DNA of 64,000 bases from Wyeomyia smithii. Its lineage: Eukaryota; Arthropoda; Insecta; Diptera; Culicidae. Each line of letters opens with the position of its first letter. Positions within the stretch are counted from its first letter, which is position 1. The notes beneath the pieces are model-generated. The model was not told the DNA's origin. It did not search any database and was given only the letters and a program-made list of their open reading frames with translations. Shown here in pieces: positions 1-11,463 of this stretch. The stretch lies in NCBI RefSeq assembly GCF_029784165.1, contig NC_073695.1, positions 105,084,255-105,148,254 on the forward strand, read 5' to 3'. The translations under genes and the position numbers were made by a program.

Positions 1-5
1 GGTAT

Positions 6-97
6 TTACAATGCTGACTATTCGTCACGAATTACCGAGCGTTTTGTAAATTTACAAAGCTGACGATTAGTCAAAAATTACCGAGCGTTCTGTAAAC
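6..97. repeat. Two tandem copies of a 46-bp unit
   Basis: Two adjacent 46-bp units start at 6 and 52. Both contain the core AATTACCGAGCGTT and a GTAAA end, and differ at about seven positions. A third unit begins at 98 but decays within a few bases. The array touches the window edge, so it may be the end of a larger mobile element or LTR lying upstream. No function is assigned. Confidence 0.7.
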
Positions 98-1551
98 GTA
101 CAACGAAAAGAGAAAAATAAATACGACCATTGTGAAAGCTGCTATTACAACCGTTGAATAATTTTATAAAGGTATTTCGGATTGTATGGATCGATTATAC
201 TGGTGTTCCCAGCACATTCGAGTAAAAACTTGATACGTTTAATGTTGTGATGAATATAAGCTTTTTATTGCAGGCTTTTAGTGAACTGCTCTCCTGTGGT
301 GGAAAAATTTCCATATGCTGACTGAAATGATTTGCATTATCTCAATTGTAATAGATAGAATTTTGGGTGAAATCATTGTTGCGGATGTGCCATGATATGA
401 AACATTCAACTGAAATACACAAATACGTACATATTTGATAAATAACAACTTACTGAATAGATCGTGTACTTTCACGTCGTTTTTTTGTAGATTTGAAAGT
501 ACGATATCCATTTTATTTTTATTTTTTTTTGAAAATCACACGCGAAACACTTTAAAAACTCAGCTTCGAAACTCTTTGAATATTTCCAAAATGGCGAACT
601 TTTGTTTGTTTCGTTTTGACAGATGCATAAAAATTGCCGAACAGTATAGTAACAAATATCAAGAGTTCAGTAAATCAATTGAAGAGTTTTCAGCAACACC
701 TAGGTAGGTGCTGACAGATCGTCAAATATTTACTGAACTTTATGAAAGTGCAGAACATCCTTTAGTTTACAGAAAAGGTAAAACAAACCAAAATATTTTG
801 TGAAACGACAATGAATGCAAAAACTGTTAGCGATGAATATTTTTTCGAGCAACTGAAAGGTATCAGTTATAACAATACTCATCGCAAAAAAATGCTTTTT
901 TTCCTTGGTTCAAATTGACAGTTGATGACAGCTCATTATGGTTCATTTTGACACTTACACAGCTTCGTATCCGTTTCTCCCTCCCAGGTCTATATATAGT
1001 GTCTATAGTGAAAACTAGCTAAACAAGGCACAAGAGATATTTTTTTTCTCTTATAATACTTACGGAAAGTGAACCACATAACATGGTGATTTTGCTTCAG
1101 GTTAATAATTGAGATCTATAAATTCCCATCTAGAATGAAGAGAAAACAGCTAAACGAAATCGAAAAAAAAAAAATCGAGAGAAATGAAAGAGTCCTTTTG
1201 AAATGTTTCTAGAGATTTAACAATTTTCATTTTCGAATGCATTTAGAATCCCCCCGTGAGATCTGCCACTTCAATGTCAAATATGACTTTTACATCAGAT
1301 TTCACGGATTGTGGTCCGATAACTGTAAAGTTGTTGCAGTTATCGGTCTTGCAGTTAAAAAGCGTTGCAGTTAAAAATCTTGCAGTTATCGAACGGCGAC
1401 TGTATATCAATAGTGTCTTGCCCCTAGCAATATAACTTTTTTCACGAAGGTACTGATATTTGTTTGTTTTTTGCATGAGAAAAAGAAGGAGGAAAATATT
1501 TTTGCTTTTGTCATCACACACATTTTGACAATTCATATAGAAGTTCGCCTA
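98..1551. other. Intergenic DNA without a supported gene
   Basis: Short open frames here are AT-biased and have no recognisable domain or splice context. On the minus strand, about 1480-1541 resembles plus-strand 16858-16915 inside the hAT-type element (shared core GCAAAAATATTT followed by a pyrimidine run). This suggests a diverged dispersed repeat. A TATA-like run with a TATAG repeat lies near 992-1007, but no transcription unit can be tied to it. Confidence 0.5.
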
Positions 1552-2983
1552 GGTGCGAACATGATGTATAGATACATGGTGTAACGGTATGCCAAAACGC
1601 ATAGTCAGCCATGTTGAAAAATCAGTTGACATGGTATCGATTTGCTTACAAATAATAACTGATCTTCAGTCTCAGATCTTTAGCTGCAGTAAATTTTATA
1701 AATTGAGATTTTAAAACACTAAAAGTTGGACTGAAATTATTATATAATTTACCGAAGATTAATAATAAGATACCTATCATGGCAAGTAATATTCTAGAGT
1801 TGTTCGAAATTCTGTCTTGCAACCGGAGATGTTTAGTTTGCGTTCGATTATATTTAGTACAGCTTGAGTTTATCGTGCAAATTTGAATTCTATCACACAC
1901 ACATAACCCTGCTTAGTTTGTGCTAAATTCCGTTAGTAATAGTGCGCCGAATCATGGTCACTTGAAATCTGCGCAGAAGTTCAAACCAATGCTTACCGGA
2001 ACGAAAACCGAGGCAATTATTCGGTTCATCTCACTTTGAAGGATGATGTCGTACCAATGAAGAACATTTTATACGGTCCGGAAATACAGTTTGACGTAGC
2101 CGATGTTTACGAACTCGTACCAAATCATTGCTGCAATTTGCATCCTATGCAAAACCTGCGAAAAAAATGTTACGCAAAGCCTCAACTTGGCCGAATCGGA
2201 AAGTGTTTTCTTTCCAAAATCAGTACAGATACACACGGGTTATTTAATAAAGTATTCAAGTTTATTTTTTCTTCTTTTATTTTGCTGTAAAACCAAATCA
2301 CAAGAGATGCAAATTGAATAAAACAAATGTTCATGGTTAAAGGCACATTTAGCAAGCAAGAATCCAAGTGGTTTCCGGTGAGGCCACCGATAGATTTTCT
2401 TCTTAACTTCATGAACAGTACCATCACTAAAACAGTTAAAAGAAAAATAGCTGTGGCTGGAAATTCGAGGAACATTTTTCAGTCTCAATTGACATCATGA
2501 GCCACATCCATCATTTCCATACTTTTTCGAACTATTCTGTAGCTTGGTGGATTTCACTGATAACGAGGAAACGTTCTGATCCGGTAACTTAGCTAACTTG
2601 CCAAAAATCTACAACGTAAAAAGATTAATAATTACTCAGTACCTACAAAACAGTAATATAACCGCAATAGTATAACTTACCTCTGTGTGTTTCTTGATGA
2701 ACTGCTTGACCGTATGCTCTAGAATCTAAAGAATCTAGCGTGTAGATTCTCGGCAACATTCTTTCACCCCCTTTAACTGAAAAAATAATGTAAAATAGCC
2801 CACAAACATTTCATTCAACTGAAGAGACATCGAAAACAAATGCACTGTTGTTATTCGAAAAATTGCTAGCTGTCACTTAGCGACGTTTCGTCTCCACCTC
2901 TCTAGTGCATAAAAGCTACCTCACCGCGCGCCTAGTTTTTGTTCAAACCGTTACACCATGTATTTATTCATCATGGGTGCGAA
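1552..2983. mobile_element. P-element-like DNA transposon, non-autonomous, with 8-bp TSD
   Basis: The element spans 1560-2975 (1416 bp). The 8-bp sequence GGTGCGAA sits immediately outside both ends (1552-1559 and 2976-2983) as a perfect target-site duplication. The ends are inverted repeats of about 32 bp: the left begins CATGATGTATAGATACATGG and the right, read inward on the minus strand, begins CATGATGAATAAATACATGG. Both continue to GTGTAACGGT. Drosophila P elements also make 8-bp duplications, and their TIRs begin CATGATGAAATAACA, so membership of the P superfamily is the best reading. At 1.4 kb it is too short for a full transposase gene and no THAP domain was recognised, so it is probably an internally deleted or non-autonomous copy. 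The superfamily is inferred; the TIRs and TSD are seen directly. Confidence 0.82.
1943..2290 (+). other. Open frame inside the P-like element, possible coding remnant
   Basis: A stop-free plus-strand frame runs between in-frame stops and ends at 2290. It has mixed, protein-like composition (for example KDDVVPMKNILYGPEIQFDV) rather than the low-complexity residues usual for random AT-rich frames. An AATAAA lies at the end. On the minus strand there are also splice-like signals: an acceptor near 2781, a GTAAGT donor at 2675-2680, and an acceptor near 2609 followed by about 37 open codons to a stop at 2495, although the phases do not join cleanly. I do not recognise either product. They may be remnants of transposase or captured host sequence. 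Confidence 0.25.
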
Positions 2984-3088
2984 TAGCATTTAAAATCTCT
3001 TTCTACTTTGTAGTCGCGAATTGTCTTGCCCTTTATCCGCATTACCGACGATAAAATCAGCAGCTGCTAATTTTTATTTGGGGTTTTT

Positions 3089-3108
3089 ACTGTCTATCTA
3101 TAGACAGT
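3089..3108. other. 20-bp near-perfect palindrome upstream of citron kinase
   Basis: The 9-bp arms ACTGTCTAT and ATAGACAGT flank a 2-bp spacer. It lies about 245 bp before the citron kinase start codon, so it falls in the likely promoter or 5' UTR. It could be a dimeric transcription-factor site or chance. Confidence 0.4.
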
Positions 3109-3352
3109 GCTGTTGATATAGATACCGCGTCTTTACGCGCTCATTTGGCATCACTGTAAATTTTGCATCCTCAACGGTTTCTTATATCATGTCGTTCTCC
3201 AGTTTAGTGAATAAATGAGCAATAATGCATTAAATATTGGTTCGCGCGTATTTAGTTTACACCAGTTTGTAGTGGTCTTTATTATTTGGTTTTTGTAATA
3301 GTCACGGTGATAGGTGAAATAGTGCCAATCAGGCAAACAAAACTTTGAAACT

Positions 3353-6300
3353 ATGGACGGCAAAAAAATAGTCGCGCGGACTGCGCATTTAAATGGATTA
3401 ATTCTCGGTCGATCAGTAGGATGTCCAACCCCAACGAAACCACCGATCGATGCATCACTGGAAACGGCAATTTCTCGCGAGGGCCTCCTGGATTCATTAT
3501 TCGTGTTATACGAGGAATGCAGCAAGGATGCTTTGAAAAAGAAAGATAAATCTATTGCTGAGTTTGTAAACAAATGTGAGTTTACTGGATTAAGGTATGA
3601 CCGTAAATGAGTGTGAAATTAATCTTTTGCTTTTTTGTATAGATCGGCCCATAATCAAACAAACCCGTGCCATGCGGGTCAACATAAATGATTTTGACGT
3701 TAGAAATTTAATCGGAAAAGGATATTTTGGGGAAGTACATGTAAGACATTTCTTTATCGTTAACCGTGACAGCTTGTTTAATTTTGAAAATGCTTGACTT
3801 TTCAGTTGGTGTACGAACGTGGTCAAAGAAATGGCGAAGTTTACGCCATGAAAAAAATGTGCAAAGCAATGGTTACGGCAACCCAAATTCGAGAAGAACG
3901 CGACATTATGGCTTGCAGAACCTCGGAGTGGATTACTTCTTTACAGTATGCATTTCAGGTTAGTAATTGTTTTGTTTTTCGTTAACGAAAAATGCATAAG
4001 CAGTCGTTTTGATTTGACGATATTTCTTTCCTTAGGACCAAGAATGTCTGTACTTGGTGATGGAATATCTTCCTGGAGGCGATCTGCTTAGTCTGATGAT
4101 TCGAACTGGAATATTTGATGAAGAGTTAGCGCAGTTTTATTTAGCGGAATTGACGGAGGCGCTCAATTCATTACATTCACTTGGATATGTGCATCGCGAT
4201 ATTAAACCGGAAAATATTTTGTTGGATAGGTTCGGTCATCTTAAACTGGCAGACTTTGGTAATGCAATAGCAATAAACAAGGATGGAAGCGTGACGAGTA
4301 TGACACCCGTTGGTACACCAGATTACGTTGCACCGGAGCTTTTGCAAACGTTGTCGACCACAAGTCGATCGCCAAACAGTAATCACGATGTTACTTGTGA
4401 TTTTTGGTCAATGGGCATCATTGGATACGAGTTTGTTACAGAAACCACACCATTTCATGATGAAAATGTTAATGAGACTTACTCTAAAATTGTCGCTCAC
4501 TGTGAGGGCAGATTTACCAGAAAACTTCAATATCCAGCACACGTATCAATTTCATCGCACTACAGAGATTTAATTGATAGGCTTGTAACGAAAGCATCCA
4601 ATCGAATGGGATATTCAGAGATCAGACAACACCCGTTCTTCAGTGACGTCAAATGGGATAAGTTGAGATATCAAATTCCACCTATAATTCCAACAATTAG
4701 TAGCGATGATGACACATCTAATTTCGAAGATGTTGACAAATCGGTCAAACGAAATGGGTTTGTTAATAAGCCTACCTATCCTATATCGAAAGTAAATGAT
4801 TTTAGCGGACAAAACCTGCCTTTTCTCGGCTATAGTTATGTCTATGAAGAACCGGACATAGCTGGAAGATATCGTGATACTGATGAGCATATGGCTTCCA
4901 CTAGATTGTCCCAAAAAATTAAGGAGCAAGATCGATTGATTAAAGAACACAACGAAGAAATACACCAGTTACAACGCGGTATTTTGGAGCGGGATCGCAA
5001 GATTGCCTCGATGAATGCACAGAGTAAAATATTCGGAGATACGAAGAAAGAAATGGAAAATCTGCAGGAGTTACTAAAGATCAAAACTGCTGAGCTTGCT
5101 GCTGCCAAAACTGACATCAAGACGCTACGGAATAGATTCAAGATCGAGGAAGAGCAGCGTTTGAAGAACGAAGCAACTTTGGCAGATATGTTGAAGCAGA
5201 CGTACAAAAAGTGGGAAAAGGCTAAGCAAGCGTCGGATCAAGTATACGAAAAACAGATTATAGATCGACGTACTGAGTTCAACAGTTTAAACGAAACGTT
5301 TCGGCATCAAGCTAACGAACTACGCTCTAAGGTGGAGGAGTGCACTCAGCTACAATCGATGATTAACAATTATAAAGAATTATTAAGAAAGTCTAAAGAT
5401 AAGCTGAAGGAAGATTATGACCAAAGCCATGACCAGTTGGTGACGGCTTACGAAACAAAAATTGTTGACCTAAAGCAAAAGTGGAAAGCGGAAAAGGATA
5501 TGCGAGGAAAGCAAGAAGAGGAAATTCGAGAGCTTCGATCTAGATTGCAGGAACGAGAGCATGATGTTAGAAGTAATGAGCATTCGCATCAGAAATTCGT
5601 TGATAACCTCAAGCGACGAATGACTATCCAGCTAGAGGAAGCCAAGCAGGTGACCGACAAGATTAGCGAAGAGATGCAACAGAAATGCAACAATTTACGA
5701 AAAGAGATCAGCAAATTGCAAGAGCAGAGCGTTTCGTGCAGTACTAGCAGCAGCAACCGGAGCTCGGTGTATAGTGTCAATGAGCAAGAGTTCAAGAGTG
5801 CCAACTCCAGCTTGCAGGAACTGCACACGCAAGTTGAAGAGCAACTGCGTAACGATTTAATTAAGGCAAGGTGAGTGAAACTTCGACTAATTATTCTTAT
5901 TTGTATAGCTTCATAATACTCTACTGCTCAAATCAGTTGTTTATGTCCCATTACACCATCCAGAAGTTATAAACTTGGTGATTCATAGGCTAACCCAAGT
6001 AACCGTAGGATGTTATGATTCGAATGAATTCGACATTCCTTGACTTCGTCTATTTTGAAGGAATCTCATTGCACCGTGTGACATGTTTAAATGCGTTACC
6101 CTAGAATTGACTGCAGACTCCAAGGCTATATTCGTATTGAAAATTCAAAATTTCAAACATATTTCAAACAAATATTTACAATAAAAACATAGAATATGAT
6201 CTAATCTGGGTGCCGAATGGGTGACGTTTCAGAAAATAATGATTATACATTTCTGTTCTACAGATGTGTATGAGCCGTATTACAGAAGCTGCGACGAGCA

Positions 6301-9300
6301 GCTCGATTTATTTGAAATACATGAGCGCGTTGGCTTGAATTCTTTTAACAGCGTCCCATATTAGCTCTACAAAATGCAAGCCAATTTTCAATCTTTATTT
6401 CGTTTTGTGGCGATATTCTGTTTGCGGCTAGAAACAATGAAGGTAATTAGCAATTAAGCGGAATGCTGTCTACAACTGAAGTTTAGTGTAGTGTAAGGTA
6501 TCTCAATTTTTATTATGAATGTTTTTTAAAATACGTAGATAAATTTCAACAAATTAAATCCATGTAACTGATTTAGCCCTCAAGTAAGCCAGTTAAGCAG
6601 ACGCAAAAGAATCTAACAGTAATGAGGTTTACTGAGAATAAAATAAGATTCGCCATTGTAATCGCACATTATCATCGACCGGATTTTCACAGTGAGAAAC
6701 AATAACCAAGTTAGGTAGCATTTGCAGTTCAACTTCATAGTGCAAGGGTAGTAACACACCACGCGCACACCGTTAATCGATAGGGTGACGGTAAAGATCA
6801 ATAACCAGTAAACAATAATGCACATTGTAGAAATATGTGTATTTTTTCTACACACCACTATTTTTCATGAACATATTTTTCATAGAGTGACTTGCTGTTG
6901 GTTATCAACAGTTGGTCACTCTATGACCATGGGGGATCGATTTTTTGCATTGGCAGCGTGTGTGCGTATGCAAGTATTAATTGTTCACGCCGATCGAATA
7001 GTAACGTTGTGGCAGCATAAAGCGAATCAATGAAAATGAGCTCTTGCAGCAAGTGTACCGTCTATTCACGTGTACGTGAAGCGAGTTGTTGTTTGTCGGG
7101 TTTATTTTACTCCCTCGTTGTTTTATAATCGTTTTCAAATCAACCGGTAATTTTGGTTTTATTCAACTTAAAGAGAGACCCAGATACGGCGAACAAGCTC
7201 CCCCTTCCCAAATTACATTATTCAATTGAAACGAAAAAAATTGAAAGTGATCATTGTTAGAAGTTGATATGAGTAACAAACCAAAAATTATTTTTCACAT
7301 TTCAGAGAAAGCGAAGATCTGCAACGTAAGCGGGCTGATAGTTTGGAGGAGGTTGTTTCGCGCCTTGAAAAAATTATCGATCAGTTCAAGACGAGTCCCG
7401 GTGGTGTGGCGGCTGCTGGATCTAGTAGCGTAACTCTGACATCAACTTCTTTATTGGAGCGACAAAATGAACGACTGGAGGATAGATTGAATGCCGTTAG
7501 AGAGCAGTCAATTTTGGATAAGCAATCCGCAAGGACTGCTAACCTGTCACTGTGGAAATTAGAGAAGGAACTAGACCGAATTAAATTAGATAATTCTATT
7601 CTTGGACGAAAGGTCGAACAAACTGACGAAAGAGCTAACAAAATTCGAAAGGAAAAGGAAGAGGCCGAGTTTAAAGTTAAACAAGCCGAAGAAACGATTT
7701 CCAATAAGGTGAAGTGTATTGACGAATTAAAAGAAGATATTCGTTTGTTAAAAGACGATTTGAAAAAGGAAAAGAACGCTAGAGACATTGTAGAAAGAGG
7801 ACGATTGACCGAGAAAGCTGACTTGATTGCCACTACTGCAAAGCTGCAGAGTTTAGAGGAGAAATTAGACGAAGCCAAACAAAAAGTAAACCAGGCCAAT
7901 GATAATTTCAGAATGATTACATCGGAAAACTCAAAGCTTCTTCGCGAGCTGAACGAATGTCAGGAGGATCTTGCTGGTGCTGAAGAAGCTAAGAAAGAAC
8001 TTGAGCAAAAGTTGGCATCCGTTACCAAAAATTTTAACTTGCTTAAAGGTGCATGCAGTATTACTGAAACACAACTAACAGAACTAGAAATTATGTTAAC
8101 GAAGGAGCAGAAACGAAACAAGGAAAGTCAGGAGAAGATTGACGGTTTGTGGAAAGAAATGAATATAAAGGATTCAGAAATCACGAAACTTCGTCAGGAG
8201 TTGCATCAGGAGAAAAGTACGAAAACTTTACATGAATCGAAAACTACTCAGCTGCAATCTGAATATGATAAACTCCGTGAAAAGTTCGAAGAACTGCAAA
8301 GCCAAATGCTTGATCAGCAAAAAGAGTTGATAGAAAAAACGACGAGTTTATTCGAAGTTCAAGAACGTATCGAGATGTTGAATTTGGATACAGCAAATTT
8401 ACAGAAGGTAGTTTCGAATTACGAGCATGAGCATTTGTTGTTGAAAGAGGAAAATTCGAAGATTCTCACGGATTTGTTTATGGCCAAGGAGCACATCACG
8501 AAACAAAACAATGAAATCAAAGATTACAAAAATCAACTCAATCAGCTCAGCAACGAACTTGATCATGTTAAAACTGTGTTAGCCGAACAGAAAACATTCT
8601 ACTCAGAACGCAACATCAAATCGGAAGCTACTCTTGATCAGTATAAAAAATTGATTGACTTTCTTCAAGCCCGAGTAGATGAAAATGCCCACAAGAAAAA
8701 GAAATCATTCGCAGATATTATTTTCGGTACTAGCGGCCATGACAAGAAAGAAAACATTCCTCCTTCCACTCCAATTATGGTTGAAAACACCACCAGTTAC
8801 AAGAAACTTCAGGAAGAACTACAAAAAGAGCGTCATCGAACCAATCAGCTGAAAGAGCAATTGTTGCGGACGAAAACAGATATGATTGCAATGCAAGGTT
8901 CGTTGAAAAAGGCTCGTAAGGATGAAGAGAACCAACAGCAGTTGGTTGCTGAAAACTCCAAGAAAGAAACTTTGCCAGGTAGAACACCCTCGAACAAATC
9001 ATCAAAACCGTCGTTCAGAGTAGAACCGAAGAATATTGCCAAGCGACAACCCGCGTCAGGCACAAAAGCTCATACATTTGATATGACTTTGGAAACACCG
9101 TCTTCGAAGAACCCTGTGCAATTGTGCAGTGTTTGTGATCGTCATATTCTGGCTGGACATCCCTACTGGAAATGTACAGTATGTGCTACAAATGTGCATA
9201 GAAAATGTCGTTCTGGCGTTACTGACAACTGTCGGGGTGATGGTGATTTAGATTCGTTAGCTAACGAACTTGTACAAGAAGCTGCCACTAGCAGCGATAC

Positions 9301-10670
9301 GGAATCGATACAAGAGAGAATAAGCTTCATGGGCACCGATTCCGGTCCTGCAAGCAGTGCAGATGAGAAGACTGATGATGATGATGACAAATATGTAGGT
9401 GATTTGCTGTTCAAGATAAAACGATTGGAACCGGTGCTGACTATCAACGATGTGTATGATGTGACCGAAAATGTTGTATTGTTAGGTGAGCTTTAATTAC
9501 GACCAATTGACTTTACTTTTTCCTTTTTGATGTAAGCGTTATCTGTGATATGCATATTCTCACAATTGTTATAAACATTATTGCATCATTGTATAAGCTA
9601 TAATTATTATAATTGGCTTTTCTTTTTCAGCCTGCGACAGCGGTTTGTATTCCTACAATGTTGAAACTTGCGAGTCAGTACAAATTAAAGGTATACTGAA
9701 TTTGAAATCCTTCGCCATATCACAGCATATTCCGAAGGCGATTATAATTGGCAATGATGGTGAATATCTTTACCAGTGCGATGTCCGCCACCTTCAAAGC
9801 CGTGCTCAAGCTTCGTCTTGCCTCTCTCCGAAATTGGAGACCTTCGTTCTGGATTTGTCAATCGCAAACCGCACTCATAATGAACGGTGGCATCTAGTCC
9901 GTATCATGGATGATGGGTCCCAGCAATTATCAGATGCTGTTGCGATTGCAGCGACCTCTTCACGGATTGTGATACTTAAGTTCGATGTTAACCTTGGTCG
10001 ATTTAAACCGGTTCGCGGTTTGGACACAGTACTTCCGGTTACGTCGGTGTTGTTTACCAAGCATACTGCTATCGTAAGCTCTGATAAATTTTTCGAAATT
10101 GATCTCAGATCGTATGGCGCTGAGGAGTTTCTGGATATGTCTGATACAAGCCTTAAGGACATCCGCACATGCTCTCCGATGGCCGCTTTCAAAGTAAACA
10201 GCCAGGAATTTCTGTTGTGTTTTAAAGAAGTTGGAATATTTGTGGACGAATTTGGCTGTCGTTCAAGACCGGATAACATAAACTGGCTCCAGGAACCACT
10301 GGACTTCAAATATCGAGAATCGTGCCTGTTTATGGCTCATTCTGACTGTGTTCAGGTGATGTATGTAAGCAAATCGTACACAAAGGAGTTGGAACGTAGA
10401 GAAGCAGCCGATGAACGGAGGGCTTTCGTTAATCTCAACTCACCACGACTGCTATCATTCTTGGATTTTGCTCGTACAAGTATCTATGTCGCATGCGAGT
10501 GTGGCCCAGAGCGGGAGAAAGAGATTATTAAACTTGATGGCTACAAAGCACTACAAACGACAACACCAGGTATTGGTAGTTCTATGGAAACCTTGTCTAG
10601 TTTGGCAAGTTTTCCAGCAACTATGGCTCAAAGTAACGAATCTGTATCAACGCTTGGACATGCGGTTTAA
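3353..10670 (+). CDS. sti: Citron Rho-interacting kinase (sticky orthologue), complete, six exons
   Basis: Exons are 3353-3575, 3643-3740, 3806-3958, 4036-5870, 7306-9485 and 9631-10670. All introns are GT-AG and phases join exactly, giving 1842 residues, close to Drosophila Sticky. An N-terminal block SREGLLDSLFVLYEECS precedes an AGC kinase domain: glycine loop 99-104 (GKGYFG), lysine K123 in YAMKK, HRDIKPEN with catalytic D213, DFG at 231, APE at 257-259. The AGC tail has SDDDTSNFEDVD and a hydrophobic motif FLGYSY. A long coiled coil follows (about 440-1300), with a Rho-binding-like stretch KLIDFLQARVDE. Next are a C1 zinc finger at about 1359-1413 (CSVC...C..C...H..C) and a CNH domain from about 1480 to the C-terminus. 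Only some 65 acidic residues separate C1 and CNH, so no PH domain fits, unlike vertebrate citron. Family role: Rho effector that stabilises the contractile ring and midbody during cytokinesis. Splice sites are inferred from homology and phase. Confidence 0.95.
5871..7305 (+). other. Large intron 4 of citron kinase
   Basis: This is the only long intron (1435 bp) of the gene, between donor GTGAGT and acceptor TTTCAG. It splits an arginine codon (AG/A) in the coiled coil. It holds no recognisable transposon. The one notable structure is the hairpin at 6881-6925. Short open frames inside it show no domain and are not called. Confidence 0.85.
6881..6925. other. Short intronic hairpin
   Basis: Two 20-nt arms (left begins CATAGAGTGAC, right ends GTCACTCTATG) pair around a 5-nt loop GTTAT. 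Only a 3-nt internal mismatch interrupts them, leaving 17 of 20 positions paired. The loop and total length are small for a canonical microRNA precursor, so it may be a cruciform-type palindrome or a degraded TIR pair. Confidence 0.5.
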
Positions 10671-10747
10671 TTTTAATCATTTTTAAATGATGGTATCATT
10701 CGAACTGAATGAATATTCAAAATGCGAGACGCGAAGTTTGTTCCCTT

Positions 10748-10753
10748 AATAAA
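10748..10753 (+). terminator. Poly(A) signal of citron kinase
   Basis: An AATAAA lies 77 bp after the TAA stop and is followed by a T-rich and GT-containing stretch. This is a plausible cleavage and polyadenylation site for the citron kinase mRNA. Confidence 0.65.
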
Positions 10754-11463
10754 GGTTTTACTTTTCAAATATGTTTCATGTGGTAAAAGTATGATTAGTC
10801 CGAACGATGTCACTTTCTTCGGTGAAATTGTAATTATTATACTTAAAACTTTATCACGTTGCTAATAACCCTGAGCTTGGTGGTTGAGCTCTAATCTTGG
10901 GTTCTTATAGCTTTACAGAACCAAATTCAAGATAGAGCCAAAAAGTTGTTTCAGCTTTGACAGCCCAAGGGTGCGTGCTTTTGGGTGGTGGATGGAAGTT
11001 AAGGGAGATCATGAGACAAATACATACTTCTTAATTCTGTGCAGCTATAGTAGCTGTAGTAGTAGAAACAAGAGTCTGTGTTGTAAGGTGGATGCGCAAA
11101 GAGAAAATAGATCCGGCAACCATCTGCGATCCGATGGGTTTGGGTTTGTTTGGGTCTCCAGATGGAGCTGGGAGAGCTTAGTTTTGGCCTTCTGTCTTCA
11201 AGTTTAGTTTTGTCCACGTAACGACGCCCTACTCTAATGTATTTGTGTATGTAAATAAGTTCTGATGTATATGTGTTCTTATGTATATGTGTATGTATAT
11301 GTGTTTCTTTTTATGTGTATGTATGTATGTATGAATTTTTTTTCATATATATTGTTACACTAACACATTACTGAAATTGTGAAACCTATCAATGACAGAT
11401 ATCTCTCCTCATCTGTGTTTACTTCTTCCTTTCCTTCCCTTGATTTTACCTCTGATCCCATCG
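10754..11463. other. Intergenic segment with small hairpin, TIR-element remnant and microsatellite
   Basis: No gene is visible. About 10886-10938 forms an imperfect hairpin (GCTCTAATCTTG against CAAGATAGAGC). About 11140-11245 is a diverged relative of the right arm of the foldback element at 25,230-26,017 (shared TCAAGTTT and CCCTAxxCTAATGTAT). About 11238-11335 is an imperfect TATG/TGTATATG microsatellite. Confidence 0.5.

Noticed and set aside
6881..6925. Canonical microRNA gene
   Set aside because: A 5-nt loop and 45-nt total length are too small for a normal Drosha substrate and no known family was recognised; kept only as a hairpin.
7381..7899. Minus-strand 172-codon frame across citron kinase exon 5
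   Set aside because: Antisense of a well-supported coiled-coil coding exon; Ser/Leu/Phe-rich as expected for such a shadow.
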